From Eopsaltria australis (Eukaryota > Chordata > Aves > Passeriformes > Petroicidae): DNA of 64,000 bases. The stretch lies in NCBI GenBank assembly GCA_034509425.1, contig JAVTVJ010000653.1:372001-436000 (forward strand). Direction: 5' to 3'. The position numbers and the translations under genes are program-made. Within the stretch, counting starts at the first letter, position 1, and each line of letters begins with the position of its first letter. Positions 47,030-57,520 of the stretch are shown here, one piece after another. The notes beneath the pieces are model-generated. The model searched no databases, was not told the DNA's origin, and was given only the letters and a program-made list of their open reading frames with translations.

Positions 47030-48620
47030 GCCACCGGCACTGGCAGCCACAGGCGTGGGCTCCCCTCTGGCGCTCACAGGGTCCCACTCATCCCACACCT
47101 TATAACAGCTGTGAACTGGTTTAAACTGGCCACAAACCAATACACAGGAGCCAAGCCCAAAACAACCATCTCAAAACAGCAGGGTCAGCCCCACAGGTCC
47201 CAGTATTGTTGTGTCCTGCCACGTCCAGCCGCCCACCTGGGCCGGGGACCAGGGGACCCACCTGCCTCCTGCAGGTGACCTGTGTGGACAAGGATGTTCG
47301 TAGGGACCAGTGTATTCCCGGTCCTGTCTGCACCCTGCAAGGCGTTGGTCAGGGGGTGCAGGGCCAGCCCTGGAGAGCCAGTGGCAGCATCGGTGCCTGT
47401 GCGAGGGTGCTGTGCCCATGGCAGGAGGGGTGACCTGGCCCATGGCAGCTCCTCCCGGGAAAGCGGATATGGGGACATGCTCTGGGGAAGGATGTGGCAG
47501 CGCTGAGCAAATCCAGAGTGGGGAAATGAGGGGCTGCCAGTGGCAGGGCTGACGGCAGGGGCTGGGAGGACGTCAGGGCTTTGGCCGTGCCGATGTTCGG
47601 AACGCTTCTGTGTGAGCGGATGGAGGGGGAAGGACGTGAGCACAGCCGCAGAGCCCTGCAGGGACGGGGACATGGCAGGGCCTGCCCAGCGCTGCCAGCA
47701 GAGAGCAGCCACGGTGCTCGCTGTGCCCACGCCGTGCCCACCGCCACCACGCCTGGCCCCTCGGTCCCCCGCAAACAAAAGGCGGGGCTGTGTGCACTGC
47801 AAACACGGCGGAGGCACCGCAAACACCCGCGGCCCCGGCACGGCCCGGCTGTGCTGGAGCCCGCTGGACCCGACAGGATCCAGCCCCAGGAGCAGCTGGA
47901 GCAGGGCCAGGCACCGCCGCGGCACAGTCACGTTTTGGGGAAGTGCGGGTGGGAGTGTGGGTTCCTGAGGTGCTGGTACCCGCCTCGCAGGAGCTGTGGC
48001 CGAGGGTCTGGCCCGGGGTGTCCAGGCTGTTTGTTCTGTGATACCAGCGGGTATGGCGGTGTGTGGAGGGATGGGACCATGGGAAGACCCCTGGCAGAAG
48101 GACCCATCGATAAGGAGTGTCAGGGATGCCATGAGGCACCCAAACCTTCCCAGGGGTTCACCTCTCCCTCCTGTGGGGCTGCCTCAGCAGCATGAGGTGG
48201 GGCATGGCTGCCAGCAGGTGCAGGCAGGGAGGCTGTGAGGGGCTGCAGGAGGTGGGCAGGGGTCATGGGAGGCTGTGGGAGGCAGAGGGGAAGAGGCAGC
48301 AGGAGGCAGAGGCAGGAAGCAGAGGCAGGCAGGATCAGCAGCCTGCACACATCCCCCCACCCTCGCCTGCTGCCAACCCTCTGTGCCAGCAGCCTCCCTG
48401 GCAGCTGACGTGAGCTGGTGCCTCCCTCTCCCGAGGTGCCAGGGCAGCTGGCAAATGCTGCCCGCACACACTGTCCACACACGCCCAACCCGGCCTTGGG
48501 GAACTGGGCAGGGGCAAAAAATTCCATCTCAACACAGGGATCTCCCCAGGAGCCAGAGTGCAGGACTGGCCAGGGACACAGCCCCTCGCCCGTGCCACCA
48601 CCTCGCTCCGCTGCCAAAGG
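47030..48620. other. SLC4A9-HBEGF divergent intergenic region, GC-rich part
   Basis: No gene was recognised. The unplaced SLC4A9 5'UTR and first exon probably lie here or just below 47.03 kb. It contains a CpG-rich block at about 47.56-47.96 kb and a low-complexity AGGCAG-rich stretch at about 48.22-48.34 kb. Long open frames on both strands lack recognisable domains and overlap each other, as expected of GC-rich non-coding DNA. Confidence 0.6.
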
Positions 48621-48629
48621 CTTTGGGCT

Positions 48630-48910
48630 CCTGGTGGCCGGAGGAGGCGGAAGGAAAAACATCCAGCAAACAATTGCAAAAGTCAAGTCTGAGCAAGAAG
48701 GAGGGCGTGAGCGGGGGGGAAGGGGGTGCCAGATCCGGCGATATTCCTTGGAGACGGCAACAACAATGGCAGGAATATTTGCTCATGCCTAGCTAAGCCT
48801 AAACGAGCCATGGGCTGGGGGCTCGGGACCTCGAGGAACCAGCCAGGGTAAACTGCTGGCCCGAAGGGGAGCAGGGCAGGATCCCGCACTCGCCCAGCGC
48901 TGACGTCAGT
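48630..48910. promoter_or_regulatory. Candidate distal regulatory element upstream of HBEGF
   Basis: A less GC-rich island in GC-rich flanks with clustered motif matches: AACAATGG (SOX type) at about 48,762, ATATTTGCTCA (forkhead type) at about 48,775, and a perfect palindromic CRE TGACGTCA at 48901-48908. It sits about 0.8-1.1 kb upstream of the HBEGF start codon. Activity is inferred from motifs only. Confidence 0.4.
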
Positions 48911-49730
48911 GACATTTTTGCTGTCACCTGTGCTGAGGATGAAGCCAAACACTGCGCACTGTTGCCAGCGTGGCGAAGGGGATGGGGAAGCTCTAGCAGT
49001 GCCCAAACACAGCAGGCTGGGACAGGGACAAGGACAGTGGCTAGCTGGGGGAGGTATTGGGAGATGAGGCTGTGACAGGATCACTTGGGCTGCATAGGGG
49101 CACAAAGGTGGCCTTGGGGACAGAAAGGGTCTCTGCTGCCATCTCAGATTACCACATGGGTGGCAGTCTGTCCCATTTCTGAGAGTCATTCCATCCCCAG
49201 GGCCAGGAAGAGGTGCAGCCCTGACTCCTGAGGTCCTGCCTCTCACCTGATGCTCCTCTTGTGAGGTGCACTCGCTCCCCCAGCACCCTCGGGCCACCCC
49301 GGGCACCTGCCAGCCGGGTTCTGGGGCCACGGGGACCATCGGGACTCCCCTCCCTCTGTCTGTGGCCACACTTTCCCCTGACCATCTCCTGCCCTCCACG
49401 CCCTGCACAGACCCTTTTCTCCCCAGGCTCTCACCGCCCAGCCCAGCCCGCAGCACGGAGCGGCACCGGGGCGGCGGTGCCTGTTGGGTCCCTGGCTCGC
49501 CTCCTAAGCGAGAAGAACCCGCCGGGCCCTGACCCCGATCCCGATCGGCGGGACGCCCCCAGGGCGGTGGGGAAGCCCTTCACGGGGGCGGGGCGGTCGC
49601 GCAGCCCCTCCCCGCCCCGCCCCGCCGCCCGCAGCTTTCTACCCGCCGCGGGGCCGCCGTGCCGGAGAACGGGCATCGCTGCGGGACCGAGCGGAGCACG
49701 GCAGCGGCTGGACGTGTGTGCCCGCGGGTC

Positions 49731-49773
49731 ATGGACGGGCGGGCGGTGTTGATCCAAGCGCTGCTGGCGGCAG
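49731..49773 (+). CDS. HBEGF: HBEGF coding exon 1
   Basis: Start codon plus the hydrophobic signal-peptide core: MDGRAVLIQALLAA and one base of the next codon. The donor is GGCAG|GTACGA. The N-terminus is unlike the mammalian one in sequence but correct in length and character. Confidence 0.93.
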
Positions 49774-52700
49774 GTACGAGCTCGCGTGGGGAGGGTCTCG
49801 AGTGTGGGCAGCGCATCCCAGCGCTGTGCTCGGCTGGAGGGTCCCCAACGTGTGGGGGGAACGGTCTTGGGCATAGCCGGTCCCGGGCGGAGGGTGCTGG
49901 GCGCGGGCAAAGCGCGGTCCTGGTCCCCGGTGTGGGCAGAGGGGAGGATTGGCCCCTGTCCCCCGTGGGGGTCCCGGGCAGGGCAGTGTCAGCCCCGCTC
50001 CTGACCGCTCTCTCCGCAGTGTGCTCGGCGGCGGCGGGCGGGCTGCGCCGGGACGAGCTGCACAACGAGGTGCTGCACAAGGGCGGCGGTGGTGCTGGAG
50101 TGCCGGTTCCAGCCACGGCGCCGCTGCTCGGCGGCAGTCCAGAGAAGGAGGGCGGCGGAGCGGCCTCGGGGGACGACTTCAGCGAACTGCCGAGAGGTAT
50201 GGACGGGATAAGGGGTCCTAGGGCGGGGCCGGGGTCGTGGGACGGGCTGGGGGCAGCTGGAACGGGAGAGGTCGTGAAGGCTCCGGGCTGAGCTCGGCTC
50301 AGTCCCGCGGGTGCCCCGGCAGCAGCTCCGGGTCCGCTCCGGGAGGACTTGCAGTGGTGGGTGGGAGCAGTCCGCAGGTAGCGAGCAGACCCGAGTGGGA
50401 CGAGCCCGTGGGCCACCAGCACGGAGCAGTGGCGCTCTTGCCAGGGGCTCTCCGTGTTCCTGACGTCCCCTGCAGGGCGGGTTCCAGGGGGTCCCGGGTC
50501 TCAGCTGCTTGGACGGGAGGAGCCAGAGCCCCTCGTGGCGGGGCTGCCGTGTCCGGGGACCCGCGCTGCCCCGCCGGCGGTGGCCGTGTCGCGGGGACCG
50601 CCGTGAGTCACCCCCGCCCACGCGCGGCTGCTCCTCATTCCGCGGCAGGGCTCGTCAGCCGGCGGCCCCGCCACGGGGGCGGTGGGGGCACTGCCGCTCT
50701 CTGGGGCTCCTGAGCACCCATGCCGGGCTCTTTGCCCCGGGCTGGCACCAGAAAGTGTCCTGGGGACTCTCATGGGAGTTGAACGGGGGACCATCGCGTG
50801 CTGAGGGGCTGACTTGTCCCTGTGCCTCTCACACGCGACGTGCCGAGGGCAGTACCTGGCACCAGGAGCGTGCTCTGCCCCGTACAGCTTACCCTCCCAT
50901 TTTTTCCCGTGTTTTTCTTTGCTTTCTGGCTGTGCCAGCAGTCTGTGACAAGAAGCTGGCAAAACCGGGCTGAGCCACTCGCAGTGGGAGGACTCAGCCC
51001 TCGGGAAGCGCAGCAGTGTGTGCCGGCTGGCTGTGGCTGGGAGATAACCCGCAGGGCAGGGGAGGCAGGGGACGGAGCAGCCTCTGCTGTCAGCCTCCTC
51101 CGGGGGTTCCTCCGAGCCGCAGAGTTTCCTGGAGTATCGGTTTTCTCCAGGCGCAGCGTGGCGGATGTCGAAATAACTTTGCTAGGTGTGCAACCGGTGT
51201 GTGCCAGCATGAGAGGCGCTGGTTCCGTCAGGAAGTGGCTGAGAAGGAACTGGGCAGGTTACAGCTTGCCAGGTTGGACTCTGCTGCAGTCTCCTCCCCG
51301 AGCAGCCCAGGGCTTAATTCACCGGAGTTACTGAGCACCATAGCTCGGGGGTAATTAAAAAATCCCCCTTGGGGCAGTGAGTGCTCTCCAACACCTCAGC
51401 ACCTAGTAAGATCAAACTGGGAGCTGATTTTTTTGGCATCTGCACATCTTAAAAACCCTTCCAGTACCGTTGCTAGTGTTGGGTTGGAGCTTGGTGCTCT
51501 AGTCTCCACCAACCCAGCAGGGGTCTGGCCTGGCACCAAAAGCTGCTGGTTACTGCACCACAATTAAAACAAACCGTTTTAATTCATGAGAACGATGCCC
51601 TCACCATCTCTTGGGCTCTGCAAAACCAATAACTTAAGGCAGGCTTGCTCTTTTATTCCTGCCCTGGGGTGTGGAAGCCATCCTTGTGCCCACGGGAAGG
51701 AGAGTGCATCAGAGCCATGAATAGGGTCTTAGAAAAGCCTGTGCTTGTCAGGGAAATAAAGGCCAGATAAAGGGGCAATTAGTAATGTTCTGTATTCAGT
51801 GGAAACTGGTGCATATAATAGCAGCATTTGAGATGTGTAAAGCTCTGTTCCCCCTGCCCGACTCCTTTCTTTCCTTGAGAATTGTTCTTATGAATTGGAA
51901 AGGCCATGATATTTGTGAGGAGCTGAAAAAAAATTCCCCCCCCCACCCCGGGGCTCGGGGGCAGCTCCCAGCACAAAGGGCTGTGGGAGCCAGGGCTGAG
52001 AGTCGTGGCAGGCCTGGGATGTGGCTCTGCCTTCCCTTTGGCTGGCACGTGGAGCTGATCTGACTGCTGTTCTCTCCTTCCCGAATTGTTTTCCAGTTGC
52101 CTTCCTGTCAAAGCCTCAAGGGCTCGTTACTCCCAAGAAAAAAGGCAACGGCAATAAAAGAAGAAAAGGCAAAGGCCTGGGGAAGAAGAGAGACCCGTGC
52201 CTGCGGAAGTACAAGGATTTCTGTATTCACGGCGAGTGCAAGTACATCCGAGAGCTGGGAGCTCCCTCTTGCATGTGAGTTGCTGGCGTGTGCCTGTGCA
52301 GGGGGAGCCTTAGTCACTGTTCCTTCAATTCTCTGGGCCGGGCAGAGGAAAAGCAGAGATATTTTTAGTGCATGTTCCCTACCCGTGCAGGGACGACTCT
52401 GACTCGGCCTCTTCCTTGTACTTCTTGAGAAGTGTTGACCCCTCCCCCAAAACCTGTCATGACTCTGGAGCTAGGGTTGCCTGCCAGCACGGTGAGCTCT
52501 GGCCGTGCTGGGGGCTGCAGAAGGGTGTGTAGGGCTGGGGTCTGGCAGCTGAGGGCTTCTGCAGCTCTGGTGTGGAAAACCTCATCCCGACCTTGTCACT
52601 GGGTATCCCCCACTCCAAGATCTCGGGGCTCCTGAATATTTCCAAGTTCATCAGTGCAGGTGGGAGGATCATCTCTGCCATGCTACGAGCAAAGCAGAGT

Positions 52701-54488
52701 GGAGGGAGCGCCTTTGGGGACAGCTGCCAGAGCCATGCCTGAGCTGTCCCTTGGCCTGATGAGAGACAGAGCTGTGTACCCTTCCCTGCCCACCCCCTCG
52801 GGTGCAGAGCAAGCAGGGACTGGATGAGGCAAGTGGAGGAGAAAGTGTTTGCCTGCTGCTGGGGCATCTGGATACAGCAGTGCTACTGCAGGAATACCCC
52901 AGGGTGCATATCTGATCCCCGCTGACGTGGGCAGGACTTGAGCTGGCAGATATCTAAGAGGCTTTGTTCTTCACTATCAATCCTCTGAGCCACCCAGCCT
53001 TGAGCCCAGGGAAGATAATAGCTCTCTGGCTTATGGTGCCTACAGGATCTGCAATCCGCAGGGATCAAGCTCCACAGAGCTCCTCTAACTCCCTGGTTTC
53101 TCCCTGTGGAAGCTGTTGTGAAGTTGGGCCCTTGCATGGGGGACTCGACTGCCAGTGAGGGGAGATCTTTGCAGGCTCAGTTTGGGTTGCTGACCCAGCA
53201 CAGTGTGGGTTGCAACACCCCTGCCTAGGACTGGGACAGCCGGGTGTCCCCTGCCCAAATCCCTGGCAGCAGGGATTTGGGGGCTGGCTGGGTCTCTCTT
53301 CAGCATGGTGGTCCATCCTTGGGTGGCATCTCCCAGAGCCATCAGAGCTTTTGGTAGGAGTGGCCAAGTGTCCCAGTCTCCTCTGATAAAGATGCCTCAT
53401 GTTGTCTGCAGTCACTCAGTTGTGGGTGCTCTTGGTGGCTGGCTGTGCCTCTGTCACAGGGTGTCCTGGAGTGTGGCTTTCTGGGGCACAGGGTGGAATG
53501 AGGATGCTGCTGGGCTGTGTTCTGCACCTTTGCCATGTGCTCAGCCTTGCTGCTGTGCCTGGGAGGTGATGCTGGCATTGTGAGCCCAGGAGGAGGGCTG
53601 GGCTGAGTCCGCCTTGGAGATCAGCCTGAGGGTCAGTGGTGCTGGATATAGAGGGATATATTTATCTGGTTGCATCAGTGTGATGTGGCTCAGGGCGGGC
53701 TGGAAGCCTCCCAGCCTCTGTGGAACGTTATTTCTGTTACATGAGCAACCTCCCAAGTCTCCAGGGACAGGACACCTCTCAGCTGGCAGGGTGTGCAGGG
53801 ACATCCTGCTCCATGGGAAATGCTGGGCCAACTCCCTCACTGCTCCCTTCCCACTTCCAAAGGTGGTCTGGGCAGCCTAGGAGTGACTGGGAATAGCACA
53901 GACCCCAGTGCCTTCTACTGAGAGCTCAACCTTTCTAGGAGCCTTCACTTGGTGCAGGAGAAGCTTAATTTACCAGTACAACAGAGATGATGCTGCCATC
54001 AGACCTCCCAGCTCAGGGGTGCGGGGACCAAGGGGAACAGGCAGGGTGCTGGCTAAGGCTGAGCACACAGGCATCACCTTCCCATGGGGTGTAGGGGACA
54101 CAGAGACCTCCTCACCACTGACCTTTAAAAGTTTCTTTTGCCTAGATGCCAGCCAGGGTATCATGGAGAGCGCTGCCATGGGCTCCTGCTGCCGGTGGAG
54201 CACCCGCCCAGCGCCTACGACCACACCACAGCCCTGGCTGTTGTTGCTGTTGTCCTGTCCTCCCTGTGTCTCGTCATCATCGCAGCCCTGCTGATGCTCA
54301 GGTGAGTGCCATGGGACTGAGCTCTCAGATCCATGTCCCTGGGAAGATCATGGGCAAAAGGAGGGTTGGCAGGGGGTTCTCCATGCCCTGAGCATCCCTT
54401 TGCTTGGCCTCGCAGGTGTCACAAGAGGGGTGGCTACGATGTAGAAAACGAAGAGAAAATCAAGCTGGGCATCACTGTGAATCACTGA
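49731..54488 (+). CDS. HBEGF: HBEGF (proheparin-binding EGF-like growth factor)
   Basis: Complete. The join 49731..49773, 50020..50196, 52097..52274, 54146..54301, 54416..54488 is 627 bp, 208 residues, the same length as human. Residues 1 to about 22 are a signal peptide (LIQALLAAVCSAAAGG), followed by an unconserved propeptide. A basic heparin-binding stretch lies at about 87-105 (KKKGNGNKRRKGKGLGKKR). The EGF module has Cys 108, 116, 121, 132, 134 and 143, identical numbering to human. A juxtamembrane stalk (LLLPVEHPPSAYDHTT) is followed by a transmembrane helix of about 162-184 and the tail CHKRGGYDVENEEKIKLGIT-VNH. The membrane-anchored precursor is shed by metalloproteases and activates EGFR and ERBB4. 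The ATG context (GTCATGG) is good. Every exon junction is in phase. Expression is likely driven by the CpG-island promoter; the 3'UTR carries AU-rich motifs. SLC4A9 is divergent upstream. Confidence 0.98.
50020..50196 (+). CDS. HBEGF: HBEGF coding exon 2 (propeptide)
   Basis: This exon is 177 bp. It completes the signal peptide (VCSAAAGG) and encodes a Gly-rich, poorly conserved propeptide ending DDFSELPR. The acceptor is CTCCGCAG|TG and the donor CGAGAG|GTATGG. Confidence 0.94.
50197..52096 (+). other. HBEGF: HBEGF intron 2
   Basis: 1.9 kb. The first 0.5 kb continues the CpG island; the remainder has ordinary composition. No exon, transposon or RNA gene was recognised. Open frames at 50.2-51.3 kb are GC-driven. 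Confidence 0.85.
52097..52274 (+). CDS. HBEGF: HBEGF coding exon 3 (heparin-binding region and first EGF half)
   Basis: This exon is 178 bp. It encodes VAFLSKPQGLVTPKKKGNGN, the basic heparin-binding run, and EGF cysteines 1-4 (RDPCLRKYKDFCIHGECKY ... APSC). The acceptor is TTTTCCAG|TT and the donor TGCAT|GTGAGT; the split codon gives Ile. Confidence 0.98.
52275..54145 (+). other. HBEGF: HBEGF intron 3
   Basis: 1.87 kb between the two EGF-encoding exons, a conserved intron position. I see no exon, repeat or RNA gene in it. Confidence 0.85.
54146..54301 (+). CDS. HBEGF: HBEGF coding exon 4 (EGF end, stalk, transmembrane)
   Basis: This exon is 156 bp. It encodes CQPGYHGERCHGLLLPVE, the cleavable stalk, and the membrane helix ALAVVAVVLSSLCLVIIAAL. 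The acceptor is TTGCCTAG|A and the donor CTCAG|GTGAGT. Confidence 0.98.
54416..54488 (+). CDS. HBEGF: HBEGF coding exon 5 (cytoplasmic tail, stop)
   Basis: This exon encodes the tail CHKRGGYDVENEEKIKLGIT then VNH and TGA. The acceptor is CCTCGCAG|G. The exon appears to continue as 3'UTR to a donor at 54508 (GGCGAG|GTGAGC). Confidence 0.98.
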
Positions 54489-54508
54489 GGATGCCAGGTG
54501 CTGGCGAG

Positions 54509-55575
54509 GTGAGCCCCTGGCTGGGCACAGGGCAGCAGTGGGGCTGGTGGACATCTGGGGGCTCTGCTGTTTGTGCTGACTGGGGCTGCCATGTGGATCC
54601 TGTGCCAGAGCTGGGCAGGAGCTGAGTCTGGAGCAGCAGCTGGCTGGATTTGACCTGAGAGCCTGGGCTGCCCTGTGGGCCTCCAGTCCCCTTTTCTCCT
54701 CTTCCTACTGAAATCCCTGTCCCCTGGCATCCCTATCACTCCTACCTCCTTCTTTCTTTATGCTGGTGTGCCATGCTTTAGGGATGTTTGGTAGTAGGAA
54801 AGCTGCTTCTGTTTTGTTAAGTTTTTTTTCCCTCTTGTTCTGCTCCCTCTCTGACCCTCTGAGTCACTTCCCCTCCTTAGATATTGCCTCTATTTATACA
54901 TATGTGTAAAATCCCCTTTCCTTTTCATTCCCACTCTGCTTGTTACTTGCACCAAAACAGTGCCTATCAGCTTGACATGGGGATATCTTACTGCCAGCCC
55001 ATGCCACGTTCTTCTGACTGGGTTGGGTGTGTGCTCTGTCCCAAGGGTGGCTGCAGGGCCCAGTGCTGAAAAAGTGTCAAACTTCCTCTGATCTGATCTA
55101 AATCCTGACGTTAGATGTGGTCATACATATTACAGAGCTACTTCTCTTCTTTAAAAAAGAAAAAAAAAAGCCATTGTTCTTTGTGAGGATGAAGTAATGC
55201 CTTCGGAGAATTCTGTCATGTTCATCATGGTGTTGGGGGTGGGAATTTTAGCTGTTCACAGGGAGCTGCATTTTCGGGAAGGAGACTGGCGCAAGGCTTT
55301 TCTCACAGTCCCCTTTACCCTGGCGATTACTGGGGTGGGTGTGTCCAGGGGAAAAAGTGCTGTGTGCCTTGGAAGGGAAGCGTGGTGGAACATCTTGGCT
55401 CCAATTGTCCCAGGTCCAGCCCCGAAAGGTGGCGAGTGGCTGCTGGGGCTTGGGTGGGCACGGGGGTTCTCCCCTCGGGCTGGATGGGACGGCACCTCCA
55501 TCCCACCCCGCAGGGATTGCTCTGTGGCGGAGCAGCCCAGGATCGCGGTGTGAGCTCTCCCTCCTCTCTCTTGCA
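54509..55575 (+). other. HBEGF: HBEGF 3'UTR intron
   Basis: 1.07 kb from GTGAGC to TTGCAG, located after the stop codon. Human HBEGF also has an intron after the stop. It contains an A-rich run at about 55,152-55,170 and nothing else recognisable. If retained, it would simply lengthen the 3'UTR. Confidence 0.65.
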
Positions 55576-56050
55576 GGAGTCGGCACTAATGCACTTCTAC
55601 CTCCTGGAAGAGGCGAGACCGCGGCGCCGGCGGCACGGGGCTGCGGCACTTCGGGGGCTCGCCGGAGCACCAGGACGGCACCGGCGGGGCCGCTCGGGCA
55701 GCGGCGGCACCGCGGCGGCTCCGTGGCCATCGGCGGGACGGAGCGGGCTCGGGAGCGGTGCTGAGCGGGGGCACAGAGCCTCTCCGTCCACTGCAGTGTG
55801 TGTGCCGAGGAACAAGCTGTGAAAGGGAGGAGACCGGGCTCGGGGCTTCCTTCGCCGCAGGAGGGGGGGAGGGTAACGGCTATTTAACAAGATATTTTTC
55901 ATTTTAAATTATATATTTATTTTAGATAAACTGTACATAGTATTTATATTTATTGTAGGTTTGGCCCTGCATCCTTCGTGTAGGTCAAGATGACGGGGTC
56001 AGACCTCCCTTATTTTTTAAGTGCAATGTAATATTCTAATAAATAACACT
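55576..56050 (+). other. HBEGF: HBEGF 3'UTR terminal exon
   Basis: It begins after the acceptor CTCTCTTGCAG (55565-55575), joined to the donor at 54508. The 5' half is CpG-rich; the 3' half is AU-rich with ATTTA pentamers at 55882, 55915, 55942 and 55948 and a Pumilio-type TGTACATA at 55932. It ends at the poly(A) signal. ATTTA and TGTANATA elements commonly shorten mRNA half-life, as expected for an immediate-early growth factor; this is inferred. Confidence 0.75.
56038..56043 (+). terminator. HBEGF: HBEGF polyadenylation signal AATAAA
   Basis: Canonical AATAAA at the end of the AU-rich 3'UTR, followed about 10-20 bases on by a T/G-containing stretch (CACTTTGTAACAAACGGGTTGTT). It is the only good candidate downstream of the HBEGF stop codon and before the CR1 copies. 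Confidence 0.85.
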
Positions 56051-56409
56051 TTGTAACAAACGGGTTGTTAACTTACTCATGGAGGTGGAAAGGAGTCGGA
56101 ATTCTGAAGGCTGCGTTCAGCACCAATTCCCTGCTGGTGGGGTACTGCCAACAGCAGCAGAGATCCCGAGTGTGTGGTCAGGGCTGCTGGATCAGCTTGT
56201 GCCATCCTTGGGGAGCAGGGTGGTGTCAGGGGCTGGAGGCAGGATCTATCCGGGCTTGGCCCCATGTGGATTATTTCAGAGATTTTCTTCATCGTTGCCA
56301 GCTGGTGCATTGGGAGGGGTGTGATGTTTGTGTCTGCCCATCAAGCAAAGCTGCCTCCAACATGAATAAATCCTCTCTGGCCGGTGTTCCATTCAACTGG
56401 GAATGGTCC

Positions 56410-56600
56410 CTGGTTTTAATCCAGCATTTGGCATTTTGACACTGGCACAGGTTGCCCACAGATGCTGTAGCTGCCCCATACCTGGAGGTGTTCAAGGCCA
56501 GACTGAATGTGGTTTCGAGCAACCTGGTCTATGGGAAAGTGAACTGGGTTATCCTTAAGGTCCCTTCCAATCAAATAATATTATGATGGTTCTATGATTT
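56410..56600 (+). mobile_element. CR1 LINE 3' end (plus orientation)
   Basis: Diagnostic CR1 terminus: CACAGGTTGCCCACAGATGC, GAGCAACCTGGTCTATGGGA, CTTAAGGTCCCTTCCAA, and the terminal TTCTATGATT. A poly(A)-like run follows. Strongly 5'-truncated. Confidence 0.88.
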
Positions 56601-56864
56601 GGCAAGAAAAAAAAAAAAAAGAAAATCCAGAGGTGTATTCACACTTCTCTTGAAAGGAAGCCCAGCTGGTCTTGGGGTGATTGCAGGTTCCTGGAGCTGG
56701 GGTAATTCCAGCAAGTATCACTTCATACAGAGGGTCAGGAATGCTTCCTTACTTTGCAGTAGAAATAACCTCCAACCCAGTTCTTTCATTTTCCCTGGGG
56801 AAGTGAGATCAGGGGCATTGCTGGCTCTGGTAGAGAGCCTTGAGGCAGAAGGAAATCTCTGCTC

Positions 56865-57410
56865 AAAGGAGTGTGGCCAGCAGGTCAAAGGTGATTCTAC
56901 CATCTACAGTTCTGGTGTCTCCAACATAAGAAAGACATGGAATTGTCGGAGCAAGTTCAGAGGAAGCCACAATGTTAGTAAGAGAAGTGAAGAGTCTTCC
57001 CTATGGAGACAGACTGAGAGAGCTGGAGCTGTTCTGATGGATAAGAAAAGGTTGAGTGGAGAACTCATTGCAAACGTTCAGTGTGGGAGGGGGCCTCCAG
57101 GGAAGCCAGAGGGGGACTCTTCATCAGGAACTGCAGTGACAGAACAAGGAGTAATAGGCACAAATTGAAAGAAGGAAAATTTAGGTCAGATATATGGAAG
57201 AAATTCTTTATTGGGAGCGTGGTGAGCGATAGGAACAGGTTGCCCAGAGAAGCTGTGGCTGCCCCAACCCTGGGAATGTCCAAGGCAAGGTTGGATGGGG
57301 CTTGGAGAAACCTGGGATGGTGGAAGGTGTCCCTGCTCATGGCAGGGGGGAGTTGGGATGAGATGATCTTTATGACCCTTTCTAACTCCTTCACATACTA
57401 TGACAACTCT
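56865..57410 (+). mobile_element. CR1 LINE 3' end (plus orientation), longer copy
   Basis: Typical CR1 order: CAACATAAGAAAGACATGGA, CCTATGGAGACAGACTGAGA, GAGAACTCATTGCAAACGTT, GGAAGAAATTCTTTATTGGG, ACAGGTTGCCCAGAGAAGCT, TGTCCCTGCTCATGGCAGGG and GATGATCTTTATGACCCTTT. Small deletions, no coding capacity. It ends about 110 bp before the minisatellite. Confidence 0.9.
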
Positions 57411-57520
57411 TTCACATTCTCACGTAGGGCTGCTTCTCCCCCTCAGGGTGCTCTGGTGCCATCAGCCCGGGCCGGGGACACCGAGGCGGGGTGGTCTCGG
57501 CTCTCAACCCCACCGGGTGT

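Larger units (their letters stand above)
49430..50720 (+). promoter_or_regulatory. HBEGF: HBEGF CpG-island promoter
   Basis: Dense CpG occurs from about 49.43 kb through exon 1, intron 1, exon 2 and the start of intron 2. GC boxes (GGGGGCGGGGCGG; CCCGCCCCGCCCCGCC) lie at about 49,585-49,628, roughly 100-150 bases before the ATG. No TATA box was seen near them. The transcription start was not located. Confidence 0.75.

Noticed and set aside
47185..48195. Frames of up to 315 codons on both strands upstream of SLC4A9
   Set aside because: They are mutually overlapping, Pro/Ala/Arg-rich and composition-driven. There is no conserved motif and no supporting splice signals I could trust.
56289..56522. 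Small minus-strand frame next to HBEGF
   Set aside because: It lies in the CR1 3' end and is an antisense shadow of it.
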